From contig QFQY01000084.1 in assembly GCA_003248805.1 (NCBI GenBank), forward strand, positions 1-15,519: DNA of 15,519 nt, read 5' to 3'. The notes beneath the pieces were generated by a model. That model was not told where the DNA came from. It searched no databases and was given only the letters and a program-made list of their open reading frames with translations. This document shows, in pieces, positions 1-6,813 of this stretch (the first letter of the stretch is position 1; each line of letters opens with the position of its first letter). The translations under genes were made by a program, and so were the position numbers. The stretch is from Chelatococcus sp. Lineage in GTDB: Bacteria; Pseudomonadota; Alphaproteobacteria; Rhizobiales; Beijerinckiaceae.

Positions 1-103
1 ACCACTTGTTGACGCCGATCATCTCCACGGCGATCGGCGTGTTCAGCGAGGTCGGCTTCAGCGCCGCTGGGCGCGGATTGGAGGTGGTTTCGGCCATGGC
101 CAT
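1..103 (-). CDS. aapP: AapP, general L-amino acid ABC transporter ATPase (N-terminal fragment)
   Basis: Only the first 34 codons lie in the window; the gene continues past the left edge. The peptide starts MAMAETTSNP and reaches EMIGVNKW, the lead-in to the first strand of polar amino-acid ABC ATPases (typically followed by Y-G/D-F-H-V-L). No Walker motif is visible yet, so the assignment rests on this short match and on position: it follows aapM by 14 nt, and aapJ-Q-M-P is the known order of the rhizobial general amino-acid permease. A GAAGGGGA ribosome site overlaps the aapM stop codon, and two in-frame ATGs (103 and 97) are possible starts; I chose the first. The product would be the cytoplasmic ATPase that powers the AapQ/AapM pair. 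Confidence 0.8.
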   Translation of the reverse strand, partial: MAMAETTSNPRPAALKPTSLNTPIAVEMIGVNKW

Positions 104-117
104 GACAAATGTCCCCT

Positions 118-1497
118 TCAGCGTTTCTGGCCGGCGGCGAGCCGCTTCTCGACCGCGATCGAATAGCGCGACATACCCCAGCAGCACAGGAAATAGAAAA
201 TCGCCGCGAATGCATAGCCCGTCGCGCGGGTTGTCGGCGTCGCCCATGTCGGATCGACCAGCGTCGCCTCGATGGTGCGCAGGAAGTCGAAGATGCCGAC
301 GATCGTCACCAGCGTCGTATCCTTGAACAGCCCGATGAAAGTGTTGACGATGCCCGGGATCACGATCCGCAGCGCCTGCGGCAGGATGATGAGCCGCATC
401 ATCTGCCAGTAGCCGAGGCCGAGCGACATCGCGCCCTCGTACTGCCCCTTCGGGATCGCCTGCAACCCGCCGCGAATGACCTCCGCCATATAGGCGGCGG
501 CGAAGAGCGCGACGCCGACGAGCGGCCGCAGCAGCCGGTCGGGCGAGTACTCCTGCGGCACGAACAGCGGCAGCATCGTGTTGGCCATGAACAGCACCGT
601 GATCAGCGGCACGCCGCGCACGAACTCGATGAAGATCACCGAGAAGAGCTGGATGATCGGCAGGCGCGAGCGCCGGCCGAGCGCGAGCAGCACGCCCAGC
701 GGCAGCGAGAACACGATGCCGACCGCCGCGATCAGGAAGGTCACCATCATCCCGCCCCAGAGGCCGGTGTCGACGCGCGGCAGACCGGCGCGGGCGTCCA
801 GGATCGCGATCAGGCCGAAGATCACCATCGCCACCAGGATCAGGCGCTTGGGCCGATAGAAGCGCTTCCACGGCGGCGCCTCCAGCTCGACTGCGAGCAA
901 GGCCGGCCCGGTCCAGAAGCGCGCGAGGCTCGGCACGAAGGACAGCACCGTGTAGAGGACGGCGAGCGCGAAGGTGAAGAGGATCAGCACGCGCAGCCGG
1001 TTCTCGACCGCGTCGCCGCCGAGCAGCAGCATGTAGGCGCTGATCGGCAGCATCACGAAGAAGAAGAACGCGCCGACCTTCTTGAGCGGAGCCTTGTTCC
1101 AAAGCATCCAGACCACACCGAGCGCGAACATCGCAAAGACGATGTTGACGCGCCAGCGCTGCGGTACGGGATAGGATCCGTAGATGAAGTACTGGAAACG
1201 GTCGGCCACATAGGCCCAGCAGGCGCCGACCGGGCGGCCAACCTTGTCGGGGAGGCACGCATCGCGGTTGCTGCCGCTCCAGACCGCGTCGATGAAATAG
1301 AAGCGGATCAGGTCGGGGACGCTCGTCGCCACAATGTAAAGGCAAAGCAGCGTGAGGAAGCCGTTGAGGGGGCTGGAGAACAGGTTCGCCCTGATCCAGG
1401 CCACAGGGCCGGCAACGGACATCGGGGCGGCCTCCTGAGGGGCGGCCTCCCGGCGGACGAAGGCGAAGGGGGAGTTTTCCGTCGTGGCGTCGGTCAT
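118..1497 (-). CDS. aapM: AapM, general L-amino acid ABC transporter inner-membrane permease
   Basis: Membrane permease (459 aa) of the HisMQ type, pairing with AapQ to import polar and other L-amino acids. An N-terminal cytoplasmic stretch (1-45) precedes a hydrophobic segment near 47-67. A periplasmic loop has the cysteines and aromatics (residues about 70-110) seen in AapM proteins. Several further membrane spans follow, and the ATPase-contacting EAA loop at about 339-373 reads EVIRGGLQAIPKGQ, ending in LILPQA. I start at the ATG at 1497 because GAGGA lies 7 nt upstream; a TTG at 1518 would add seven residues and overlap aapQ. With the ATG start the gene is 10 nt downstream of aapQ. From memory the R. 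leguminosarum protein is nearer 380-400 aa, so this one looks longer, with an extra hydrophobic block around 140-235. Confidence 0.92.
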   Translation of the reverse strand: MTDATTENSPFAFVRREAAPQEAAPMSVAGPVAWIRANLFSSPLNGFLTLLCLYIVATSVPDLIRFYFIDAVWSGSNRDACLPDKVGRPVGACWAYVADRFQYFIYGSYPVPQRWRVNIVFAMFALGVVWMLWNKAPLKKVGAFFFFVMLPISAYMLLLGGDAVENRLRVLILFTFALAVLYTVLSFVPSLARFWTGPALLAVELEAPPWKRFYRPKRLILVAMVIFGLIAILDARAGLPRVDTGLWGGMMVTFLIAAVGIVFSLPLGVLLALGRRSRLPIIQLFSVIFIEFVRGVPLITVLFMANTMLPLFVPQEYSPDRLLRPLVGVALFAAAYMAEVIRGGLQAIPKGQYEGAMSLGLGYWQMMRLIILPQALRIVIPGIVNTFIGLFKDTTLVTIVGIFDFLRTIEATLVDPTWATPTTRATGYAFAAIFYFLCCWGMSRYSIAVEKRLAAGQKR

Positions 1498-1507
1498 CGG
1501 CGTGTCC

Positions 1508-2701
1508 TCACCGCTCAACCAGCGCCATGCGCTTGTTGTAGATGTTCATGAAGAACGACGTGACCAGCGAGATCGAGAGATACACCGCCATGGTGATGGC
1601 GACGACCTCAAGCGCCTGCCCCGTCTGGTTCAGCACCGTGCCGGTGAAGACCTGGACCAGGTCCGGGTAGCCGATGGCGACGGCGAGCGACGAGTTCTTG
1701 GTCAGGTTGAGGTAGTTCGACGTCAGCGGCGGGATGATGACGCGCATCGCCTGCGGAATGACGACGAGCTTCAGCGTCGGCCCCGGGCGCAGGCCGAGCG
1801 CATGGGCCGCCTCGGTCTGCCCCCTGGAGACGGCCAGGATGCCGGCGCGAACCACCTCCGCGATGAAGCCGCCCGTATAGGTCGAGAGGCCGATCAGAAG
1901 CGCCACGAACTCGGGGAAGATCTGGAGCCCGCCGGTCAGGTTGAAACGCCCCTGCTGCGGCAGGTCGAAGGAGAGCGGCGCGCCGACCGCGAAGAAGACC
2001 AGCAGCGGCAGGCCGAGAATGAGCGCCGCCGCGATCAGCCCGTTGGGATATTGCCGGCCCGTCGCCTCCTGCTGCTTGCGCGACCAGGTGTGGAACACGA
2101 CCGCCGCGACGATCGCGACCAGGAAGGCGATCACGACGGCCTGGAATCCCGGCCCGAATTGCGGGTTCGGCAGGATCAGGCCGCGATTGTTGAGGAAGAT
2201 GCTTCCCGGCAGCGCGATCGAATTGCGGGCGTCCGGCAGCGGCTTCAGCACCGCATTGTACCAGAAGAACAGCTGCAGCAGCAGCGGCAGGTTGCGGATG
2301 ACCTCGACATAGACCATGGCGAGCTTCGCCAGGACCCAGTTGCTCGAGAGGCGCGCGACGCCCACGAAAAATCCGATGAAGGTCGCCAGCACGATGCCGA
2401 TCGCCGCGACCAGCAACGTGTTGAGCAGGCCGACGAAGAAGGCCTCGCCATAGGTCGAGCCCGAGGCGCTGAAGGGAATGAGCTTCTGGTTGACGTCGAA
2501 TCCGGCGGCGTTGTGCCAGAAGCCCAGGCCGGACGCGATCTTCTGGGCACGCAGGTTCTCGATGGCGTTCGAGGCCGCGGTCCAGATCAGGAAACCGACG
2601 AAGGCGAGCAGCGCGAACTGGTAGACATAGCCTCTGATCTTGGGATCGTAAAACAGCGAGGCCTTGCCCGCTGAAGTCGTCTCGGACGGGATGCTCGACA
2701 C
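1508..2701 (-). CDS. aapQ: AapQ, general L-amino acid ABC transporter inner-membrane permease
   Basis: First permease subunit (397 aa) of the Aap importer. It has a short cytoplasmic N-terminus ending in FYDPKIRGYVYQ, a membrane span at about 28-46, a periplasmic loop with the AapQ-like LGFW and GFDVNQKLIPFS stretches (59-78), and the conserved membrane core VRNLPLLLQLFFWY-like (here VIRNLPLLLQ, 134-143). The EAA loop is at about 281-317 (AEVVRAGILAVSRGQTEAA, then VIPQAMR). Start is GTG at 2701: GAGGG sits 8 nt upstream, and the N-terminus matches the expected family length. It lies 138 nt downstream of the second aapJ, the widest junction before aapM, consistent with lower expression of membrane components than of binding protein. 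Confidence 0.94.
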   Translation of the reverse strand: MSSIPSETTSAGKASLFYDPKIRGYVYQFALLAFVGFLIWTAASNAIENLRAQKIASGLGFWHNAAGFDVNQKLIPFSASGSTYGEAFFVGLLNTLLVAAIGIVLATFIGFFVGVARLSSNWVLAKLAMVYVEVIRNLPLLLQLFFWYNAVLKPLPDARNSIALPGSIFLNNRGLILPNPQFGPGFQAVVIAFLVAIVAAVVFHTWSRKQQEATGRQYPNGLIAAALILGLPLLVFFAVGAPLSFDLPQQGRFNLTGGLQIFPEFVALLIGLSTYTGGFIAEVVRAGILAVSRGQTEAAHALGLRPGPTLKLVVIPQAMRVIIPPLTSNYLNLTKNSSLAVAIGYPDLVQVFTGTVLNQTGQALEVVAITMAVYLSISLVTSFFMNIYNKRMALVER

Positions 2702-2839
2702 CTGGTACGCCCTCTATCGTCTGCTGCGGCAGCGGCTCCGGAGGCGGCGCGAGCCACCGGCCTCATGCCGCCTTACACTGTTCCTGATAAGCCGGAGACG
2801 GCGCACAGGCGGTTTTTTCACCCGCGCGCCGCTTGATCC
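2702..2839 (-). other. aapJ-aapQ intercistronic spacer with small hairpin
   Basis: This 138-nt spacer has no convincing gene. It holds a short perfect dyad, GCCG-GAGA-CGGC on the plus strand (2791-2802), and a longer-range GCCGCC/GGCGG pairing (2767-2772 with 2808-2812). A run of six T on the plus strand (2813-2818) is an A-run on the transcribed minus strand, so this is not a canonical terminator for the aap transcript. The aapQ ribosome site (GAGGG) lies just before 2701. The hairpins may mark the 3' end of a processed or partly terminated aapJ message; that role is inferred. Confidence 0.35.
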
Positions 2840-3862
2840 TCAGCGGATCGGCGGGGCGTATTGCAGGCCGCCCTTGGTCCAGAGCGCGTTCTGGCCGCGC
2901 GCGATCTTCAGCAGCGAGCCCGAGCCGACGTTCCGCTCGAAGCTCTCGCCGTAGTTGCCGACATGCTTGACGATGCGATAGGCCCAGTCGTTGCTGAGGC
3001 CGATCGCCTCTCCGAACTTGCCCTCGGTCCCGACGAGGCGCTTGATCTCCGGGTTGTCGGATTTCAGCATGCTGTCGACGTTCGCCTTGGTGATGCCGAG
3101 TTCCTCGGCGTTCAGCATGGCGTTGAACGTCCACTTGACGATGTCGAACCAGTTGTCGTCGCCATGCCGCACGACCGGGCCGAGCGGCTCCTTGGAGATG
3201 ATCTCCGGCAGCACGATGTGGTCCTCCGGCACCTGCAGCTTGAGGCGCTCGGCATAGAGGCCCGAGGAGTCGGTGGTGAAGGCGTCGCAGCGGCCCGATT
3301 CATAGGCCTTGATGGTCTCGTCGGCCGAGGCGAAGGCGACGACCTCGTACTTCATGTTGTTGGCGCGGAAATAGTCGGCCAGGTTCAGCTCGGTCGTGGT
3401 GCCCTGCTGGGTGCAGACCGAGGCACCGGCGAGCTTGAGCGCGGAATCGACGCCGAGCTTCTTGCGGACCATGAAGCCCTGGCCGTCATAGTAGTTCACG
3501 CCGGCGAAGTTCAGGCCGAGCGAGGTGTCGCGCGACATCGTCCAGGTCGTGTTCCGCGAGAGCAGGTCGACCTCTCCCGACTGGAGCGCCGTGAAGCGGT
3601 CCTTGGAGGACAGCGGCACGAACTTGACCTTCGTCGGGTCGTTGAAGATGGCGGCGGAGATCGCGCGGCAGAGATCGACGTCGAGGCCGCTCCAGTTCCC
3701 CTGCGCGTCCGGAATGCCGAAGCCCGCGAGGCCGGGGCCGACGCCGCAGGTCAGGACGCCCTTGGTCTTGATCTGGCCGAGCAGTCCAGTTTGCGCTTGC
3801 GCTCCTCCGGAGATGGTCGTCGTGGCGACGGCAAGCAGCGTCGCGGCGATAATCTTCTTCAT
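2840..3862 (-). CDS. aapJ: AapJ-type periplasmic amino-acid binding protein, second tandem copy
   Basis: Family-3 solute-binding protein (340 aa) for L-amino acids. The start is ATG at 3862, after AGGGG about 8 nt upstream; upstream in-frame codons have no ribosome site and unlike composition. A signal peptide runs MKKIIAATLLAVATT to about residue 24 with an AQA-Q cleavage site. The mature part follows the fold order: GVLTCGVGPGLAGFG, GLDVDLCRAI (lobe 1, amino-acid contact region), RFTALQSGEVDLL, RNTTWTMSRD, the hinge region CTQQGTTTELNLADY, and DAFTTDSSGLYAER. It ends LWTKGGLQYAPPIR. It is about 85% identical by eye to the neighbouring copy at 4022, with the difference concentrated in the signal peptide and in residues just before the AMLNAEELG motif. 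That divergence may reflect specialisation in ligand range. Confidence 0.93.
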   Translation of the reverse strand: MKKIIAATLLAVATTTISGGAQAQTGLLGQIKTKGVLTCGVGPGLAGFGIPDAQGNWSGLDVDLCRAISAAIFNDPTKVKFVPLSSKDRFTALQSGEVDLLSRNTTWTMSRDTSLGLNFAGVNYYDGQGFMVRKKLGVDSALKLAGASVCTQQGTTTELNLADYFRANNMKYEVVAFASADETIKAYESGRCDAFTTDSSGLYAERLKLQVPEDHIVLPEIISKEPLGPVVRHGDDNWFDIVKWTFNAMLNAEELGITKANVDSMLKSDNPEIKRLVGTEGKFGEAIGLSNDWAYRIVKHVGNYGESFERNVGSGSLLKIARGQNALWTKGGLQYAPPIR

Positions 3863-3881
3863 TGTCTTACCCCTGTTGGCG

Positions 3882-3901
3882 GAGCGGGTTTCTCCCCGCT
3901 C
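3882..3901 (-). promoter_or_regulatory. Leader hairpin just upstream of the second aapJ ribosome site
   Basis: A perfect 7-bp stem, GAGCGGG with CCCGCTC, encloses a 6-nt loop. It sits about 20 nt upstream of the second aapJ start, directly before its AGGGG ribosome site. It could shield the processed 5' end of the downstream aapJ message or affect initiation; the structure is seen, the role is inferred. A shorter CGGAC/GTCCG dyad lies a little further upstream. Confidence 0.45.
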
Positions 3902-3984
3902 TCGGTCGTTCTGCAAGTCCCGGACCAAGGCGTCCGGAATTCCGACATCCTTTCGTCGCGAAATCGCCGCATCGCGAAGCGGAC

Positions 3985-4009
3985 GACGGGGCCGCGTCGC
4001 GGCCCCGTC
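3985..4009 (-). terminator. Strong GC hairpin after the first aapJ (terminator-like or mRNA-stabilising)
   Basis: A perfect 11-bp stem, GACGGGGCCGC paired with GCGGCCCCGTC across a 3-nt loop, begins 13 nt after the stop codon of the promoter-proximal aapJ. No T-run follows on the transcribed strand, so it is not a textbook intrinsic terminator. It is better read as an attenuating or 3'-end-protecting hairpin that would raise binding-protein mRNA over the distal genes. The function is inferred from position. Confidence 0.6.
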
Positions 4010-4021
4010 CATGCGATATCC

Positions 4022-5047
4022 TCAGCGGATCGGCGGCGCGTATTGCAGGCCGCCCTTGGTCCAGAGCGCGTTCTGGCCGCGGGCGATCTTCAGCAGCGAG
4101 CCCGAACCGACGTTCTTCTCGAAGCTCTCGCCATAGTTGCCGATATGCTTGACGATGCGCAGCGCCCAGTCGGTCGTGAGCCCGATCTGCTCGCCGAACT
4201 TGCCTTCCGTGCCGAGCAGACGCTTGATCTCCGGGTTGTCCGACTTCAGCTGGTTGTCGACGTTCGCCTTGGTCACGCCGAGCTCCTCGGCGTTCAGCAT
4301 GGCGTAGTGGACCCACTTCACCAGGCTGAACCACTGCGTGTCGTTGTTGCGGACCGACGGGCCGAGCGGCTCCTTGGAGATGATCTCCGGCAGCACGATG
4401 TGGTCGTCCGGCGCCGTCAGCTTCAGGCGCTCGGCATAGAGGCCCGAGGAGTCGGTGGTGAAGGCGTCGCAGCGGCCGGCGTCGTAGGCCTTGACCGTCT
4501 CGTCGGCCGAGGCGAAGGCGACGACCTCGTATTTCAGGTTGTTGGCCCGGAAATAGTCGGCGAGGTTGAGCTCGGTGGTGGTGCCCTGCTGGGTGCAGAT
4601 CGAGGCGCCCGAGAGCTGCAGCGCGGAGGTCACGCCGAGCTTCTTGCGGACCATGAAGCCCTGGCCGTCATAGTAGTTCACGCCGGTGAAGAGCAGGCCG
4701 AGCGAAGCGTCGCGGGTCATCGTCCAGGTGGTGTTGCGCACCAGCACGTCGACCTCGCCGGACTGCAGCGCCGTGAAGCGGTCCTTGGCCGAGAGCGGGA
4801 TGAACTTGACCTTCGTCGGGTCGTTGAAGATGGCGGCGGCGATGGCCCGGCAGTAATCGACGTCGAGGCCCTGCCAGTTGCCCTGGGCGTCCGGGACACC
4901 GAAGCCGGCGAGGCCGGTGTTGGAGCCGCAGTTGACGACGCCGCGCTGCTTGACCTGCGCCAGCGTCGAAGGCGCCTGAGCGCTCGCTGCGACGGCCGAG
5001 GCCGCGAGACCGAGGCCCGCGAAGGCTGCCGTGATCAGCTTTTTCAT
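4022..5047 (-). CDS. aapJ: AapJ, general L-amino acid periplasmic binding protein (promoter-proximal copy)
   Basis: Family-3 periplasmic binding protein (341 aa), first gene of the minus-strand transport operon. Start is ATG at 5047, preceded by GGGAG 9-10 nt upstream; the longer in-frame extension to 5125 has no ribosome site. The signal peptide MKKLITAAFAGLGLAAS ends near ASA-QA (residue 24). The mature protein shows the AapJ landmarks: GVVNCGSNTGLAGFG, GLDVDYCRAIAAAIF, RFTALQSGEVDVL, RNTTWTMTRDASLGL, CTQQGTTTELNLADY and DAFTTDSSGLYAER. It presumably delivers amino acids to AapQ/AapM. A near-identical second copy follows 159 nt downstream; the last 140 nt of the two genes differ at only a few positions. 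The gene is divergent from metC. Confidence 0.94.
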   Translation of the reverse strand: MKKLITAAFAGLGLAASAVAASAQAPSTLAQVKQRGVVNCGSNTGLAGFGVPDAQGNWQGLDVDYCRAIAAAIFNDPTKVKFIPLSAKDRFTALQSGEVDVLVRNTTWTMTRDASLGLLFTGVNYYDGQGFMVRKKLGVTSALQLSGASICTQQGTTTELNLADYFRANNLKYEVVAFASADETVKAYDAGRCDAFTTDSSGLYAERLKLTAPDDHIVLPEIISKEPLGPSVRNNDTQWFSLVKWVHYAMLNAEELGVTKANVDNQLKSDNPEIKRLLGTEGKFGEQIGLTTDWALRIVKHIGNYGESFEKNVGSGSLLKIARGQNALWTKGGLQYAPPIR

Positions 5048-5301
5048 TGAACTCTCTCCCTTGAAGACTCTCGCGCGCACCACGCCAGATCGGCATTCGT
5101 CTGCACGGTCGATGCGCATAGACAAAACTGCCTAGAAAATATGCATCACCCCCGATGTCGATTGCCAGACCGGCTTATGACCGTCAAGCAGGGGCTCACT
5201 GCGGTCCAGACCCTTGTCCACTGCATCCATCACATGCGAGTTTCGCAGAGCGGTCAAGCGTGGCCGCGATCCCTCCCGAAAGCCGCTCCCTTCGTCGACT
5301 C
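5048..5301. promoter_or_regulatory. Divergent aapJ-metC intergenic control region
   Basis: No gene is supported in these 254 nt, although an open frame from 5155 runs into metC without a ribosome site or the local codon bias. The most AT-rich patch of the neighbourhood lies at about 5119-5146, next to a 16-nt imperfect palindrome (5108-5123) centred on ATGCGCAT, with one mismatched pair. TAGACA at 5119-5124 resembles a -35 element for metC, but its partner TATGCA is 15 nt away and weak. No convincing -10/-35 pair was found for aapJ. The region most likely carries both promoters and an operator; exact sites are uncertain. Confidence 0.5.
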
Positions 5302-6492
5302 ATGAAAAAGCTGTCTCCGCCCGATTTCGCGCGCCTGAACGAAAGAACCCGCCTGGTCCTCGCTGGCCGGGACCCCTCCGACAGCTACGGCTTCGTCAAC
5401 CCGCCGATCGTGCGCGGCTCGACGGTCGTCTATCCGAACACCGAGGACTTTCTGGCGCGCAAGGCGCGTTACACCTACGGCACGCAGGGGAACCCGACGA
5501 TCGACGCCCTGATCGCCGCCTGCAACACGATCGAGGGCGGCGCCGGCACGGTCGTCACCCCATCCGGCCTGCTCGCCTGCACCCTGCCCTTCCTCGCCTT
5601 CCTATCCGCCGGCGATCACGTCCTGGTGACCGACAGCGTCTATCGCCCAACGCGGAATTTCTGCGAAACGTTGCTGAAGCGGATGGGCGTCGAGACGACC
5701 TATTACGACCCGTCGGTCGGCGCCGACATCGCCGGGCTTTTCAAGCCGAACACCAAGGCGGTCTGGACCGAGGCGCCCGGCTCCCAGACCTTCGAGATGC
5801 AGGACATTCCGGCCATCGTCGCCGCGGCCCATGCCCGCGATATCCTGGTGATGATGGACAACACCTGGGCGACCCCGCTGTTCTTCGACAGTCATAGGGC
5901 CGGCGTCGACATCACGGTGCAAGCCGGCACGAAATACTATGCCGGACATTCGGACGTGCTGATCGGCACCATCTCGGCGCGGACGCCGGAACTCTACAAG
6001 CAGTTGCGGGCCAGCTGGGAGCAGCTCGGCCTGATCATCGCTCCCGAGGACGCCTTCCTGACGCTGCGCGGCATGCGCACCATGGCGATCCGCCTGAAGG
6101 AGCAGATGCCGGCCGGCCTCGAGATGGCGCGCTGGCTCCAGCAGCGCCCCGAGATCGCGCGCGTGATGCATCCCGGCCTGCCCGAGGACCCCGGCCACGC
6201 GCTCTGGAAGCGTGACTTCACCGGCTGCTCCTCGCTCTTCGCCATCGAGTTCGCGCCGGTCTCCATGAAGGCGCTCGCCGCCATGCTGGACGGGCTGACG
6301 CTCTTCGGCATGGGCGCGTCCTGGGGCGGCTATGAGAGCCTCGTGCTGCCCTTCGATTGCCGCTCCTATCGCACGGCGACGACCCCGTCCTTCGAGGGGC
6401 CGACGGTGCGCCTGCATATCGGGCTGGAGGATCTCGACGATCTGAAGGCGGATCTGGACGCCGGCTTCGCCCGGCTGCGGGCGGCGGCGTAG
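5302..6492 (+). CDS. metC: Cystathionine beta-lyase (MetC), PLP-dependent
   Basis: A 396-aa Cys/Met-metabolism PLP enzyme that cleaves cystathionine to homocysteine, pyruvate and ammonia in methionine biosynthesis. Visible landmarks: RYTYGTQGNPT (56-66, phosphate-binding Tyr/Arg region), TPSGLLA (86-92), DSVYRPTRNFC (111-121), the cofactor aspartate in MMDNTWATP (Asp186), the Schiff-base lysine in GTKYYAGHSD (Lys211), and the C-terminal VRLHIGLED. The VYRPTR and AGHSDVLIG forms favour beta-lyase over gamma-synthase or gamma-lyase, though some family members have mixed activity. I chose ATG at 5302 because rhizobial homologues begin similarly (about 20 residues before GRDP); its ribosome site is poor. 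GTG at 5260 with GAGCGG upstream is a possible alternative. metC next to aap genes is a familiar rhizobial arrangement (from memory). Confidence 0.9.
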   Translation: MKKLSPPDFARLNERTRLVLAGRDPSDSYGFVNPPIVRGSTVVYPNTEDFLARKARYTYGTQGNPTIDALIAACNTIEGGAGTVVTPSGLLACTLPFLAFLSAGDHVLVTDSVYRPTRNFCETLLKRMGVETTYYDPSVGADIAGLFKPNTKAVWTEAPGSQTFEMQDIPAIVAAAHARDILVMMDNTWATPLFFDSHRAGVDITVQAGTKYYAGHSDVLIGTISARTPELYKQLRASWEQLGLIIAPEDAFLTLRGMRTMAIRLKEQMPAGLEMARWLQQRPEIARVMHPGLPEDPGHALWKRDFTGCSSLFAIEFAPVSMKALAAMLDGLTLFGMGASWGGYESLVLPFDCRSYRTATTPSFEGPTVRLHIGLEDLDDLKADLDAGFARLRAAA

Positions 6493-6499
6493 CGCTGCG

Positions 6500-6535
6500 C
6501 CCGTCGTCGGTCGCGGAGACGCGGACGACGACGGG
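6500..6535 (+). terminator. Terminator-like hairpin after metC
   Basis: CCCGTCGTC (6500-6508) pairs with GACGACGGG (6527-6535). The stem continues inward with one G-C pair, one mismatch and one wobble, then CGCG/CGCG capped by a GAGA tetraloop, giving about 15 paired positions. It begins 8 nt after the metC stop codon. No T-run follows, so termination may need Rho or the hairpin may protect the 3' end. Confidence 0.6.
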
Positions 6536-6590
6536 GCCCGCTGCCGGCGCATCGCGCCGATCTGATACAGCAATGCCGTAGAGTAAAGAC

Positions 6591-6611
6591 GGCGCCGGCA
6601 GCCCCGGCGCC
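6591..6611. other. GC hairpin in the metC downstream spacer
   Basis: GGCGCCGG (6591-6598) and CCGGCGCC (6604-6611) form a perfect 8-bp stem with the 5-nt loop CAGCC. Each arm also contains the palindrome GGCGCC. No T-run follows on either strand. It may be a second metC terminator or a remnant of a small palindromic repeat. Confidence 0.4.
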
Positions 6612-6694
6612 GGAAGACCGGACAGTGCGGGGACGTCCGGCTCGCCCCTGATCGACGCCTCTGCTTCGGCGCCAAAAAGCAGACCCTCGGCAAT

Positions 6695-6737
6695 GTCTAC
6701 GACCTTGGCAGTAGACGGCCCTGTGCTAGCCTAGAAT
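6695..6737 (+). promoter_or_regulatory. Candidate operator and promoter of the Liv/Tm-1-like operon
   Basis: TAGAAT (6732-6737) matches the sigma-70 -10 consensus at 5 of 6 positions but has no -35 box at 16-18 nt; TTGGCA (6705-6710) is 21 nt upstream. Over that TTGGCA lies an inverted repeat, GTCTAC (6695-6700) and GTAGAC (6711-6716) with a 10-nt spacer, centred about 39 nt before the expected start of transcription. A good -10 with a poorly placed -35 next to a dyad is typical of activator-dependent promoters. The AraC-type regulator encoded in the operon is the obvious candidate, but that link is inferred. Confidence 0.35.
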
Positions 6738-6813
6738 TAGAGCGGAAAACAATCCGCCACCGGCTTCGCCGTTGGAACCTTCGGCGCGGCCGGCCACGCA
6801 GGGAGGGAAGGCA

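Larger units (their letters stand above)
6493..6813. other. 321-bp gene-free spacer between metC and the Liv/Tm-1-like operon
   Basis: I see no gene here on either strand; frames open on the minus strand are extensions of the metC antisense shadow. The left part holds two GC-rich hairpins (6500-6535 and 6591-6611). The right part is relatively AT-rich and holds a TAGAAT -10-like box, an inverted repeat GTCTAC-N10-GTAGAC and a small GCGGA/TCCGC dyad (6742-6757). It ends with the GGAGGGAAGG ribosome site of the binding-protein gene. Termination of metC on the left and initiation of the operon on the right is the natural reading. Confidence 0.6.

Noticed and set aside
118..1518. TTG start at 1518 for aapM
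   Set aside because: The ATG at 1497 has GAGGA at ideal spacing and avoids overlap with aapQ; the TTG has no ribosome site.
2767..2818. GCCGCC...GGCGG followed by six T as an intrinsic terminator
   Set aside because: The T-run is on the plus strand, where no gene ends; the aap transcript runs on the minus strand, and the loop is very long.
2861..5050. A 729-codon open frame on the plus strand across both aapJ genes
   Set aside because: It lies opposite two clear signal-peptide binding proteins; its translation is Arg/Asp/Glu/Val-rich with no domains, and it repeats itself only because the aapJ genes are duplicated. Long antisense frames are expected at this GC content.
5155..5301. N-terminal extension of metC from the ATG at 5155
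   Set aside because: There is no ribosome site, its codon use is unlike the gene, and family members start near the ATG at 5302.
6705..6732. Sigma-54 promoter (TTGGCA followed by GC-containing box) upstream of the binding-protein gene
   Set aside because: The GG and GC doublets are off by one from the required -24/-12 spacing.
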